64,000 bases of DNA from Micrococcus cohnii (lineage in GTDB: Bacteria > Actinomycetota > Actinomycetes > Actinomycetales > Micrococcaceae), in assembly GCF_014205175.1 (NCBI RefSeq), contig NZ_JACHNA010000001.1, positions 310,001-374,000 on the forward strand, written 5' to 3'. Under the pieces are notes generated by a model, which was not told where the DNA came from, did no database searches, and was given only the letters and a program-made list of their open reading frames with translations. Positions 7,139 through 15,730 of the stretch are shown one piece after another (the first letter of the stretch is position 1; each line of letters opens with the position of its first letter). A program made the translations under genes and the position numbers.

Positions 7139-7171
7139 GAAGCCCCGCATCGGTCATCGGTGCGGGGCTTC
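7139..7171 (+). terminator. Rho-independent terminator after the tRNA-Asn fragment
   Basis: GAAGCCCCGCA (7139-7149) and TGCGGGGCTTC (7161-7171) form an 11-bp stem 10 nt after the tRNA 3' end, in the position of a native tRNA terminator. Confidence 0.8.
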
Positions 7172-7428
7172 GTCGTGTTTGAACAAGCTCTCGGTCTGCC
7201 ACGGTGGTCAGCGAGCACTTTCCCCCGGCGGTGCCTCGTGTGAGGTGGGGTTATAGGCAGAAAAGTGTGTACGGGCCGGGCGTGTCAGGGCCTGTGCCGG
7301 CCGACCGCACGCCTGCCGGTGATTGTGATCGTGGCGAGGATGATCCGGCAGCGCCAGGACGCCGCATGAACGCCGAAGTCGGGAGTCGCTGCCACGTCTG
7401 CCAACGACCCGTGGCCGTGCGCTAGTAC
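7172..7428. other. Interval without a recognisable gene
   Basis: An open plus-strand frame (7204-7425, 73 codons) ends in a CHVCQRPVAVR-like stretch but has no ribosome binding site or family resemblance. I treat the interval as decayed accessory DNA. Confidence 0.35.
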
Positions 7429-7539
7429 ATGCGGTTCACCGGGGCTGACGGCCGTGAGGCCGGAGAAGAGCTGTTCCGTCGGATCGAGGCGCTGATCGGC
7501 GCGACGGCACGCACGTACACGAGGGAAGGACTCGTCTGA
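7429..7539 (+). CDS. Small hypothetical protein (36 aa)
   Basis: ATG 7429 to TGA 7539 gives a 36-residue helical peptide (MRFTGADGREAGEEL, then FRRIEALIGATARTY). Its stop overlaps the ATG of the next frame at 7539 (TGATG). Such tiny genes occur in actinobacterial ICE operons, but nothing here proves expression. Confidence 0.35.
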   Translation: MRFTGADGREAGEELFRRIEALIGATARTYTREGLV

Positions 7540-7735
7540 TGGGTTCGCCGTGGGCCGACGACGACGAGGCGCAGGACTGGGAGGACGTGGCAGGCGTGGA
7601 ACACCTTGCGCCGTTGGGTGGACTGGTTCGTGGCCGAGTACCGGCTGGTGGACGACGCCGGGTGCGAGAAGATCGGCCGGCACAAGGGGCTGGAGGTCGA
7701 AGGGTCGAAGCGGCGGTGCGGGCCACTTCGTCCAC
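7539..7735 (+). pseudogene. Frameshifted accessory gene remnant
   Basis: Starting at ATG 7539 the frame reads MGSPWADDDEAQDWEDVAGV. Then, after a 1-base slip near 7600, the neighbouring frame carries WNTLRRWVDWFVAEYRLVDDA. A W-x-L-x-x-W-V-x-W-x-x-x-x-Y pattern of this kind is common in hypothetical proteins of actinobacterial plasmids and ICEs. After about 7660 the similarity-like pattern fades. Probably a dead gene. Confidence 0.35.
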
Positions 7736-7739
7736 GCCA

Positions 7740-7920
7740 GCTGGACCGCGACTCGTCGTCGCGGTATTCAACGGACGCGATGATCTGGGGATTGAGTGGG
7801 AGGCATCCCCTGACGGGACCAACTGGAGCGCCGGGCTGAACGTCAACCGGTGGCGTGAGGGGACCTTGGGCTTCCTCGTCGAACAACTCTCCGGCGGGCA
7901 GCGCCAACGCGTCGACCCTC
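7740..7920 (+). other. Remnant sequence with an ABC-signature-like motif
   Basis: One frame reads FNGRDDLGIEWEASPDG, then EQLSGGQRQRV (about 7878-7910). LSGGQ-QR-V is the ABC-transporter signature, but there is no Walker A or B around it and the frame runs into the next gene. Either a scrap of a lost ABC ATPase gene or chance. Confidence 0.25.
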
Positions 7921-7977
7921 ATCGGTGCAGAAGCCCTCTCCTCCGGACGCAGTTCGTCCGACCGTTCCGTGCGTGGC

Positions 7978-7983
7978 TAGCAT
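7978..7983 (+). promoter_or_regulatory. -10 box (TAGCAT) of a likely leaderless promoter
   Basis: TAGCAT ends 6 nt before ATG 7990, and no ribosome binding site is visible. Same arrangement as at 700-705, 19695-19700, 31488-31493 and 50502-50507. Confidence 0.4.
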
Positions 7984-7989
7984 TCGATC

Positions 7990-10572
7990 ATGGTTGAATC
8001 CTCATCGTTCGTGCCGCCGAAGCTTTCTGTGCAGCCCGACGTTCGTGTTCTCGGCGCCCGCGAACACAATCTGCAGGATGTCGACCTCACGGTGCCGCGC
8101 GATGCAACGGTCGTCTTCACCGGTGTGTCCGGCTCGGGAAAGTCCTCGCTGGCGTTCGGGACGCTGTACGCCGAGTCTCAGCGGCGCTATCTGGAATCGG
8201 TCGCACCGTACGCCCGCCGCCTGATCGATCAGGCGGGAGTGCCCGATGTCGACTCGATCACGGGGATGCCGCCGGCGGTCGCCCTGCAGCAGCAGCGGGG
8301 TTCCGGGAACGCCCGATCGACCGTGGGCAGCATCACCACATTGTCGAGCTTGGTGCGAATGCTGTACTCCAGGGCCGGGGACTACCCGGATGGACAGCCG
8401 ATGTTGTATGCGGAGGACTTCTCCGCGAACACGGTCCAAGGGGCCTGCTCGGAATGCCACGGCATCGGTCGCGTGTACACGGTGAACGAGCAGCAGATGG
8501 TCCCTGACCCATCGCTCACCATCCGCGAACGCGCCATCGCTTCCTGGCCGACCGCGTGGCACGGCCATCAGCTGCGCGATGTGCTGGTTGCTCTCGGTTA
8601 CGACGTCGATGTGCCGTGGCGGGACCTTCCGAAGAAGGACCGGGACTGGATCCTGTATACCGATGAGACCCCCTCCGTGCCGGTCCACTCCCGGCTCACG
8701 CTCTCTGAGTCCAAAGCTGCGATTGAAGCAGGCGTGGAGCCGAGCTACTCGGGCACATTCGTCGGGGCGCGCCGGTACATTCTGGACACGTTCGCGAACA
8801 CGAAGAGCGCCTCGATGAAACGGCGCGTCGCGCAGTTCCTCACCGCTGCGATCTGCCCGGTCTGCGATGGCAAGCGGCTGAAGCCCGAGGCGCTGTCTGT
8901 CACGTTCGAAGGATTCGACATCGCCGAATTCTCCCGACTGCCGCTCCGGGACCTTGCCACGATCCTCGCGGGAGTCGTCGCACGCGTGGAGGACCACGAG
9001 GCCGCCTCTTCCGATGTGCCACCCACCGCAAACCGGGCACCAGAGAAGCGTGCTGCTGCGGTCCAGCTCGCTTCAGGGGTACTGCAGCGGCTGCGTCCAC
9101 TGGTCGATCTGGGACTGGGCTACTTGTCATTGAGCCGGACGACGCCAACGCTGTCGGGCGGCGAGCTGCAGCGACTCCGGCTCGCGACGCAACTCAGCTC
9201 TGATCTTTTCGGGGTCGTCTACGTCCTCGACGAGCCATCGGCGGGGCTGCATCCGCAGGACGTGGCGGCGCTCCTCGAGCTTTTGGATGGGCTGAAGGGG
9301 CGAGGGAACAGCCTGTTCATCGTCGAACACTCCGTGGCTGTGATGCGGCACGCGGACTGGCTGGTCGACATCGGCCCCGGCGCCGGTGAACACGGCGGCC
9401 GTGTGCTCTACAGCGGCCCGCCCGATGGGCTCGCCGATATCACGGAGTCCGTGACACGGGGATACCTCTTCGGCGGCCGCGGTCTCCCTCTTCGTACACC
9501 CCGTGAGGCACGCAGTTGGCTGCGCCTGGAGAACGTGACGCGGAACAACCTGCACGACCTCACGGTCGATATCCCTCTGGGTGTCTTCACCGCGGTGACG
9601 GGCGTGTCCGGGTCGGGCAAGTCGAGTCTGGTCAGCCAAGCCCTTCCGTCGCTGCTTGGCGATCGCCTTGGCCGGGCTGTCCGGGACGATGACGAGCCGG
9701 TCAGTGACGAGTCACTCCTTGCGGAGGCGCCGGAACATCTCGATGGGCGCGTCGTCGGGCCCGTCACCGGTGTACAGCGGCTGGTCGTCATCGACCAGCG
9801 GCCCATCGGCCGGACCCCGCGGTCGAACGTCGCCACCTATACCGGGCTGTTTGATCACGTACGTCGTCGATTCGCAGACACCCCGGAAGCTCGTTCCCGC
9901 GGGTACAAGCCTGGCCGATTCTCCTTCAATGTCGCCGGCGGGCGCTGTCCGACCTGCGAGGGCGAGGGATCGGTGATGGTCGAGCTCCTCTTCCTGCCTT
10001 CCGTGTACACCGAATGCCCCGACTGCCACGGCACCCGATACAAGGCATCAACGCTTGAGGTCACGTGGCGGGGACGCACGATCGCTGACGTGTTGGCGAT
10101 GAGCGTCGAGGAGGCTAACCGGTTCTTCGTGGGCGATGAGGAGATCACTCGATCGCTGGCAGCTTTGTCTGATGTCGGACTCGATTACCTCCGGCTGGGT
10201 CAACCGGCAACTGAGCTTTCCGGGGGTGAGGCGCAGCGTGTCAAGCTTGCAACCGAGTTGCAGCGTGCGCAGCGCGGAGACACCCTGTACGTCTTGGACG
10301 AGCCGACGTCCGGGCTCCACTGCGCCGACACGGATCGTCTGGTCGCCCACCTGCAGACGCTGGTCGATGCGGGCAACACGGTCGTCGCAGCGGAGCTGGA
10401 CATGCGCGTCATCGCGGTGGCCGATCACGTGATCGATCTTGGACCCGGCGCGGGCGACGCCGGCGGGACCGTGGTTGCGGCTGGTACGCCCGCCCACGTT
10501 GCGGACAAGGGCGTCGGTGCTTCCGCGGGCTACATCGCCGCCGCACTGCAGGCAGCCACCACCGGGGACTGA
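7990..10572 (+). CDS. Class-2 UvrA-like ATPase (UvrA2/DrrC type)
   Basis: 860 residues, shorter than housekeeping UvrA (about 950). It has two ABC ATPase halves: Walker A GVSGSGKSSL near residue 45 and again near 538, signatures TLSGGELQRLRLA and ELSGGEAQRVKLA, and Walker B YVLDEPSAGLH and YVLDEPTSGLH. Zinc-binding CxxC pairs are CSECHG, CPVCDG, CPTCEG and CPDCHG. The UvrB-binding region appears reduced, as in class-II UvrA proteins linked to DNA-damaging drug tolerance. It sits in a decayed mobile region and is followed at once by an IS3 copy, so it may be acquired or a producer-type resistance gene. Confidence 0.85.
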   Translation: MVESSSFVPPKLSVQPDVRVLGAREHNLQDVDLTVPRDATVVFTGVSGSGKSSLAFGTLYAESQRRYLESVAPYARRLIDQAGVPDVDSITGMPPAVALQQQRGSGNARSTVGSITTLSSLVRMLYSRAGDYPDGQPMLYAEDFSANTVQGACSECHGIGRVYTVNEQQMVPDPSLTIRERAIASWPTAWHGHQLRDVLVALGYDVDVPWRDLPKKDRDWILYTDETPSVPVHSRLTLSESKAAIEAGVEPSYSGTFVGARRYILDTFANTKSASMKRRVAQFLTAAICPVCDGKRLKPEALSVTFEGFDIAEFSRLPLRDLATILAGVVARVEDHEAASSDVPPTANRAPEKRAAAVQLASGVLQRLRPLVDLGLGYLSLSRTTPTLSGGELQRLRLATQLSSDLFGVVYVLDEPSAGLHPQDVAALLELLDGLKGRGNSLFIVEHSVAVMRHADWLVDIGPGAGEHGGRVLYSGPPDGLADITESVTRGYLFGGRGLPLRTPREARSWLRLENVTRNNLHDLTVDIPLGVFTAVTGVSGSGKSSLVSQALPSLLGDRLGRAVRDDDEPVSDESLLAEAPEHLDGRVVGPVTGVQRLVVIDQRPIGRTPRSNVATYTGLFDHVRRRFADTPEARSRGYKPGRFSFNVAGGRCPTCEGEGSVMVELLFLPSVYTECPDCHGTRYKASTLEVTWRGRTIADVLAMSVEEANRFFVGDEEITRSLAALSDVGLDYLRLGQPATELSGGEAQRVKLATELQRAQRGDTLYVLDEPTSGLHCADTDRLVAHLQTLVDAGNTVVAAELDMRVIAVADHVIDLGPGAGDAGGTVVAAGTPAHVADKGVGASAGYIAAALQAATTGD

Positions 10573-11554
10573 TGCACCGATAGGTGACAGGTGAGGGCTC
10601 AGGCCGCGAGACTCACGGCCGGGTTCATGGTGACCTCGTACTTGATGGGCGCAACCGGCCGAGACGGGCCTGCCGGCGGCCACGGTGATACTTGCGCTCG
10701 GTCCACGTGATGATCGCGATCCGGAGCTCCTCGTGGGTCTTCCACCTCGTGCGGTCCAGGACGTTCTTCTGCAGTATCGAGTAGCCCACGATCCGCATGG
10801 AGAACACATCCTGGATCGAGCCCAGGTAGAGCGTGCCCTCGTCGGTCCTGTGCTCGGTGTGTTGGTCAGCCACAGCTGATTCGGCGCGTCGGCGGTGACA
10901 TCACGCCGCACTCGGTCGTCATGGACCGGCGGCCCAGGCTTCTTCCCGTTCTTGCCGCGCTTTCTTCCCGGACACCGACCACCACTAGTTGTCTCGACAG
11001 ATCCGCCACACGGTCCGCTCGCGCATCACCCCGCCAGCACTCGCGGCTTCACCGGCCAGGAAGCGATACCCGCACTCCGAGTCATAGCGGTGGGCTTCCA
11101 GCAGGGCATTGGCGCGGTACGCCTCGACGACTTCACCTGGGCCACTTGCTGTTTGAGCCAGCGGTAGTAGGACGGGCGGGAGAGCTTCAAGACCCGACAC
11201 GTCACCGCGACGGGAATCCCGTCGGCAGCGAGCTCGTTCACGAGAGGGTAGAGCCTTGTGACGGCAGGTTCGCCTGCAAGCGATACGCAGCCGCTCGACG
11301 CAGGACCTCGTTATCCTGCTCGAGCATGACGGACTCGTTTTCTCAGTTCTCTGTGGCCTCGGTTCTCGAGAGGCCGGGCTTGGCACCGTTGTCAATGTCG
11401 GCGTGGCGCATCCACTTTGACAAGGTCATCTCGTGGATACCGAAGTCCTTGGCGATCTGGGCCAGGGTCACGCCGTCTTCACGAGTGCGGGCACAGCAAC
11501 ATCCTTCCAGTCTGCCCTGTGGGCAGGCTAGATCAGATGTCACCTATCGGTGCA
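10573..11554 (-). mobile_element. Degenerate IS3-family insertion sequence with intact ends
   Basis: Perfect 17-bp terminal inverted repeats TGCACCGATAGGTGACA (10573-10589) and TGTCACCTATCGGTGCA (11538-11554) bound about 980 bp that hold OrfA and OrfB remnants on the minus strand. Intact members are about 1.2-1.3 kb, so about 200-300 bp are missing. No clear target duplication is visible. Same family as the fragment at 325-668. Confidence 0.85.
10599..11543 (-). pseudogene. IS3 transposase OrfA/OrfB, frameshifted and internally deleted
   Basis: OrfA survives as an HTH protein around 11343-11543 (GVTLAQIAKDFGIHEMTLSKW). OrfB continues in shifting frames: MNELAADGIPVAVTCRVLKL and SRPSYYRWL (11241-11150), ANALLEAHRYDSECGYRFLA (next frame), RRDVTADAPNQLWLT, then HRTDEGTLYLGSIQDVF. 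At IVGYSI the sequence jumps to LQKNVLDR, deleting about 70 residues that carry the second catalytic Asp and the Glu. At least three frameshifts. It cannot encode an active transposase. Confidence 0.8.
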
Positions 11555-11595
11555 GCAGCCCCGACCTTAGCTCGCCCCGTCCGAGTGAGGGGCAG

Positions 11596-11856
11596 GTGCG
11601 CTACGTCCGCGCGAAGATCGTTGACACCGAGGGCGGGCAGGTTGCGGTGTCGAACCCGGTCGGCATGGCAGCGAAGGCCGTCGAGGGCACGGACGCGACG
11701 CTGTCAGTCGAGTCGTCCGCGGCCGACGAGATGGCGTTCAGCGTGAGCGTGCGGACGGGGCGCGATGACGTGTTCGTGGAGTGGGAGCAGTCCTCGGACG
11801 CTCACCCTTGGACTGCGCTCAAAGACGACGAGGACGGGGATGAGGAGACGGCCTAA
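11596..11856 (+). CDS. C-terminal part of a hypothetical accessory protein
   Basis: A GTG-started frame of 86 codons (MRYVRAKIVDTEGGQVAVSN at its start; VEWEQSSDAHPW, then an acidic tail DDEDGDEETA). The sequence begins only 40 bp after the IS3 end, so the gene may be a 5'-truncated remnant whose N-terminal part was lost when the IS inserted. Not recognised; the style is that of ICE/phage hypothetical proteins. Confidence 0.4.
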   Translation: MRYVRAKIVDTEGGQVAVSNPVGMAAKAVEGTDATLSVESSAADEMAFSVSVRTGRDDVFVEWEQSSDAHPWTALKDDEDGDEETA

Positions 11857-11886
11857 CGTCTCGTGGTCGTGTGGTCCTCTGGGTAG

Positions 11887-12246
11887 GTGAACTGCCTGGA
11901 GGACCACATTCATGTCTACGAGGGGCCGCCGTTCCTGACGTCGTACGAGGTCGAGTCGGAGACCTACGGTGAGGAGCTGGTCGTGCGTGGTGAGGGGCCG
12001 GACTTCGGGCCGGTCGATGCCGCGGTTTGCCGCTGGTCGCCCACGCATGTGCTGCTCAAGTGCACGCCGGACCCGGTGGGCGCGCCGGTGTTGGCGTGGG
12101 TGCCGGCGGGCTGGGTCGAGCGCGTGCCTGAGGAGGAGTCCAGCTACCGCGATCCCTACCGTCACTTCCACTTCACGCGCTGGATGGGCGTGCCAGAAAC
12201 GAGACGCGGGCGCGTTGCGGCACATAAGGTTATGGCAAGGGTTTAG
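11887..12246 (+). CDS. Hypothetical protein (119 aa)
   Basis: GTG start at 11887, 30 bp after the previous frame. The protein is acidic and rich in aromatic residues (EDHIHVYEGPPFLTSYEVES; YRHFHFTRWMG near the C terminus) and looks globular with beta-strand character. No family recognised. The last 15 residues differ in character and may be out of the original frame. Probably an accessory-element gene. Confidence 0.4.
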   Translation: MNCLEDHIHVYEGPPFLTSYEVESETYGEELVVRGEGPDFGPVDAAVCRWSPTHVLLKCTPDPVGAPVLAWVPAGWVERVPEEESSYRDPYRHFHFTRWMGVPETRRGRVAAHKVMARV

Positions 12247-12322
12247 GCATGGGTAGCGGGCCGACATCCGGGGTGTTAGGCGGGACTTCCGCCGGACGCC
12301 AAAAACGACCGTTTATGCCGAT

Positions 12323-12679
12323 TCAGTGACCCTGAGCCTCTTGGACGGCGCAGGTGAGACGTTCTGCCTGATCCATGTCGTCCACGACGACGTTGTAAAG
12401 CCGTCCGTCGTGGGTCTCGATGACGAGGCGGGCCTTGCCTCCGGTGTTGAGCCGGACCCCGTGAGGAGATGAAGCCCGTCCGGTGACGAACCAGTTGACG
12501 AGCCCGTGGTTCATGCCGTCGTCGTGGTTGTAGGTGAGCGAAGCGATGTCGGAGACGGCGATGGCTCGCTTGTAGAACGGGGCGCGCAGTCGCAGCTCAG
12601 GCCTTGGCCCTTCCGTGACCTCGACAATGATTCGAGCGCCCATGCTCGCCAGACGGTTTCCGTAAGATGTGATTCTCAT
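12323..12679 (-). CDS. Hypothetical protein, possible small beta domain
   Basis: 118 residues, ATG 12679 (an in-frame Met 12 codons later, at 12643, is an alternative). The alternation of charged and hydrophobic residues (RIIVEVTEGPRPELRLR; SDIASLTYNHDDG; ARLVIETHDGRLYNVVVDD) suggests a PH-like or small beta-barrel fold ending in one helix (MDQAERLTCAVQEA). It stands between accessory genes. Function unknown. Confidence 0.55.
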   Translation of the reverse strand: MRITSYGNRLASMGARIIVEVTEGPRPELRLRAPFYKRAIAVSDIASLTYNHDDGMNHGLVNWFVTGRASSPHGVRLNTGGKARLVIETHDGRLYNVVVDDMDQAERLTCAVQEAQGH

Positions 12680-12846
12680 GCATCAAGGATGCCTGACGAC
12701 TCACAGCAAGCGGTCGGAGTCTGCGGCGATGACGATCTGACGTGCAGGAGGGAATGACACAGCCCGAGAGGCGCAGGAATGAGTGCCGCAACCGCGCAGG
12801 GTGTCCAGAGTTCTGGCGCGATCCAGGACAGCCGCAAACGACCATT

Positions 12847-13524
12847 CTAGTCGTTCCGGTGACACTCAGGAAGGGTGTCCGCATCGAGCGCGCCGCTGGG
12901 GCGGTTGGCGACATCCTGCTGCGCGAGGCGGCGCAGGATCGCGAGCACGGGATCCAGCAGGACGGTCCCCAGCACAACCTGGCGCATCGCGGCGACGGGG
13001 TCGTCGGGGACGGAGGCCAGGTCCTCGACCGCCACGGCCTGCACTGCCCGGGCGTAGCGGCCCAGGCGGGCATGGTCCAGGTCCAGGCCCGCTGCCGCGC
13101 AGGCGTCCAGGGCGGCGTCCATCTGGGCGAGCAGGGGATCGCTCGGGTCGACGCGCCAGGCCTGCTCGAGCCGCAGGGCCTGCGCACGTGACGTGTGCGG
13201 GGCGGGTTCTGGCTCCACCACGTCCTGCCTCTCGACCGACGGCGCGGTCAGGGGTGGGAGGGCCTCCTGGGCTGCCGCCATCGCCCCCAGGCGGGTGAGC
13301 TCCGGGTTCTCCAGGGCGCGCAGCAGGCGGCCGACGGCGCCGACCTCCAGTCCCCCGATCTCCCGCAGCGCCCGGACGAGGTGCACCCGTTGCACATGGG
13401 TCGCGTCGTACTCGGCCCGCGTGCGGGAGGTCGCCTCTCCGGGATGGAGCAGCCCTTCGCGCAGGTAGAACTTCAGCGTGGGCACGGGCACCCCGGTGGC
13501 CTCGGACAGAGCGGAGATCCTCAC
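12847..13524 (-). CDS. MerR-family transcriptional regulator
   Basis: 225 residues. The N-terminal 70 residues are a MerR-type winged helix: RISALSEATGVPVPTLKFYL, REGLL, then a wing with the THVQRVHLVRALREIGGL helix. The 150-residue C-terminal part is helical and Ala/Leu-rich with no Cys cluster, so it may sense an organic ligand rather than a metal. It is divergent from the DUF4188 gene at 13655 with a perfect palindrome in between, and probably controls that gene and itself. Start is GTG 13524. Confidence 0.85.
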   Translation of the reverse strand: MRISALSEATGVPVPTLKFYLREGLLHPGEATSRTRAEYDATHVQRVHLVRALREIGGLEVGAVGRLLRALENPELTRLGAMAAAQEALPPLTAPSVERQDVVEPEPAPHTSRAQALRLEQAWRVDPSDPLLAQMDAALDACAAAGLDLDHARLGRYARAVQAVAVEDLASVPDDPVAAMRQVVLGTVLLDPVLAILRRLAQQDVANRPSGALDADTLPECHRND

Positions 13525-13562
13525 GGACGAACCCTAACCCTGGACACGGCGTGCCCTCATGC

Positions 13563-13581
13563 TGGATAGTCGTACTATCCA
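13563..13581. promoter_or_regulatory. MerR-type operator between divergent genes
   Basis: TGGATAGT-CGT-ACTATCCA is a perfect 8+3+8 inverted repeat in the 130-bp gap between the divergent merR-like and DUF4188 genes. It is the obvious regulator binding site and overlaps possible -10 sequences in both directions (TACTAT on plus, TATCCA on minus). Confidence 0.7.
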
Positions 13582-13654
13582 ATAACGACAGGGTGCGCCC
13601 CGGCCCCCGCCACCGCACATCGCCAGCCAGGCGCGCCTGAATGCAGGAGGCACC

Positions 13655-14176
13655 ATGACCATGCCCGTCACCCATGCCCTGGACACCTCGCAGGGCCTCG
13701 TCGTCTTCCACGTCGGTATGACGATCCGCAAGCCCCACCGCCCTGACCTGTGGGCGCCGGTGGCGGCCGCCATGCCGCGCATGCTCGCCGAGTTGCACCG
13801 TGCCAAGGACGCCGCCGCCGCGGGGCGGGGGTCGGATGTGGGCTTCCTGGGGGCCAGTACGCTGCTGGGTGCGCGGGGGCCCTGGGTGGTTCAGTACTGG
13901 CGCAGTGTGGAGCACCTCTACGCCTACGCCCACGATGCGGATCAGGAGCATCTGCCGGCCTGGCGGGCCTTCAACCGGGCCTCCCGGCGGCACCCGGACG
14001 CGGTCGGCATCTGGCATGAGACCTACGCCGTGCGTCCGGGTGGAGTGGAGACGGTCTACGTGGGGGGTGCCCGGGTGGGGCTCGGCGCCGCTGCGGGGAC
14101 CGTCCCCGTCGAGCGGCGGGGCCGCACCGCCAGGGAACGGCTGGACGGGGGCGGCCGACTCGCCCCGGCCTCATGA
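13655..14176 (+). CDS. DUF4188-like protein (possible monooxygenase-type)
   Basis: 173 residues. The core matches the DUF4188 pattern as I know it: VVFHVGMTIRKPHRPDLW, then FLGASTLLGARGPWVVQYWR, SVEHLYAYAH, LPAWRAFN, VGIWHETYAV. The fold is ferredoxin-like, as in small monooxygenases and antibiotic-biosynthesis-monooxygenase relatives. Its substrate is unknown. GCAGGAGG precedes ATG 13655. Divergent from the MerR regulator, which probably represses or activates it. The last 30 residues are basic and low in complexity. Confidence 0.75.
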   Translation: MTMPVTHALDTSQGLVVFHVGMTIRKPHRPDLWAPVAAAMPRMLAELHRAKDAAAAGRGSDVGFLGASTLLGARGPWVVQYWRSVEHLYAYAHDADQEHLPAWRAFNRASRRHPDAVGIWHETYAVRPGGVETVYVGGARVGLGAAAGTVPVERRGRTARERLDGGGRLAPAS

Positions 14177-14431
14177 TCCAAGAGCCCTTCTGTCGCAGAG
14201 CGTTCCAGGAGAGAGCGCGACGAGGGCGGCCCCGTCAACGTGTCCGCCCCCGTTTCAACCGGCGGCTCGGTGCCCCCGGGAGCCCGCGGGTGGTGGCGAA
14301 GCTTCGGCCTGCCAGAAATGTCCGTTATTGCGTGAGACTTCCTGCCGTTGCTTTAGTCAGGTGAGGCTGGGGGAAGCGAGAGGTGCGGCCGCGTGGTGTC
14401 GAGCACCTGGTACCGGTAGGGGTCAGTACCT

Positions 14432-15730
14432 TTAGCGGCCGCTCGTATTACTGATCGGCACATCGATGCGGTCGCGGGCGACCACCACACCCTCCTTTAG
14501 TACGAAGCACTCGACGACATGGGCCCCTCGGAAGCGCGTCCGTTCTTTACGGACGTTGGGCTCGCTTGAGTCGATGATCTGCCCGCGGATGTTGTTTCGG
14601 CGCTCAGCCTCAGGGCCGCGGTTCAGTACCTTCCACTTCACCACGTAGGGGAGGGGGACCGTGCAACGCGTGACCTCGAACCGCAGGTCTTTGTTCGCCA
14701 TGAGCGGGGCACGGGAGTGCAGCATCTCTCGCAGAGAAAACCGACGAAATCCGTTCTGTGTGACCTGGCAGTCGATCTCTACTGAGTGAGTGATGTCCAC
14801 CGGGTGCTGGTCTTCGATGAACTGCTCGGTGTTATCGAACGAACGCGCGGACTCGCTAGTCTCGAGCGGGACAGAGGTGCCGAAGACCTCACGCCACTTC
14901 TTGTTGGCCGACACCTTTCCCTCATCTACGATCGCCTCGAGGCAGCGGTTGTACGCCGTCGCAGCCTTCGGCTGGAATCGGGCATTCACCTTCACACGCT
15001 GATTGCTGCCAAGCGCGAGGTAGTACTCCTTGTCCGGCTCGTCCTTGAGGAACGCGAAGAAGTCCCGGGCCATCAGGGCGAAGGAACCGGTGCCTGCCGA
15101 GTCGTAGTTGCGGGTTTGTGAGAAGAATCGGTGCACGAGGGTGTCAATGAGCAGCCCACCCATGTTGACCCCGTTGTGGTTCTTCCAAGCCCGGGCCAGG
15201 CGGGCAAGGTGCCGCATGTTCGTTGAGGTCAGGTCGTTGCACTCCTTGGTCGCCGCGATCTCCTCGCGCGGCTTGGTGACCTTCCAGGCCATAGCCTTCG
15301 TGTCCGGGTAGTCGAAGCTCCCGTCGGCGTTCGCGAACGCCGGCTGGACCTCGAACTTGAAGGCGTTGGAGATGAACTGAACTCGTACGACGCACTGGTC
15401 GACCCGGACGGAAGTGGTTGGGTACCGTGCCGTTAGGGCGTCGCGGACGCGTTCGAGCATCCGCCGGGGCCCCGTTTCCGCGTCGTAGTTCGGCCGGATC
15501 TTGGGCGGAAGGATGAAGATCATGTCAAGGTCGGACACGCCCTTGATGGCTGTGTGACGTCCGAAGGAGCCGACCATGAGCTGGTAGTCGGTGCAGCCAT
15601 CCTTGCTGCGGAAGTCCCTGTTGAGTGCCTTGGTGATCTCGTCTCGACGGGAGGCCACGGCGCTGGCCGCATCGCCGACCTTAAGGTTCTGAAGCAGCGT
15701 GCCGAAAATCTCTGATGTCTTCTCGCTCAT
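14432..15730 (-). CDS. CD-NTase (SMODS nucleotidyltransferase) with AGS-C-like sensor domain
   Basis: 432 residues. Residues about 20-210 form a cGAS/DncV-like nucleotidyltransferase with the GSFGRH motif (G54, S55), the metal-binding pair D67 and D69 in SDLDM, and a third acidic residue E127 in FKFEVQP. A helical OAS1-C-like region follows (about 165-300). Residues about 310-430 look like the AGS-C (adenylyl/guanylyl cyclase and SMODS C-terminal sensor) domain: VVKWKVLNRGPEA, IRGQI, FRGAHVVECFV, VARDRIDVPI. It should make a cyclic or linear nucleotide signal on phage infection. ATG 15730 overlaps the SLATT stop (ATGA), so the two are co-translated. Confidence 0.85.
   Translation of the reverse strand: MSEKTSEIFGTLLQNLKVGDAASAVASRRDEITKALNRDFRSKDGCTDYQLMVGSFGRHTAIKGVSDLDMIFILPPKIRPNYDAETGPRRMLERVRDALTARYPTTSVRVDQCVVRVQFISNAFKFEVQPAFANADGSFDYPDTKAMAWKVTKPREEIAATKECNDLTSTNMRHLARLARAWKNHNGVNMGGLLIDTLVHRFFSQTRNYDSAGTGSFALMARDFFAFLKDEPDKEYYLALGSNQRVKVNARFQPKAATAYNRCLEAIVDEGKVSANKKWREVFGTSVPLETSESARSFDNTEQFIEDQHPVDITHSVEIDCQVTQNGFRRFSLREMLHSRAPLMANKDLRFEVTRCTVPLPYVVKWKVLNRGPEAERRNNIRGQIIDSSEPNVRKERTRFRGAHVVECFVLKEGVVVARDRIDVPISNTSGR

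Noticed and set aside
7002-7202. Minus-strand ORF reading PPTGFEPVTLRLLVS
   Set aside because: This is the well-known spurious product of the antisense strand of a tRNA T-arm; it overlays the tRNA-Asn fragment and its terminator.
10573-11554. Target-site duplication of the IS3 copy
   Set aside because: Flanking bases (GACTGA left, GCAGCC right) do not match convincingly in any 3-5 bp register.
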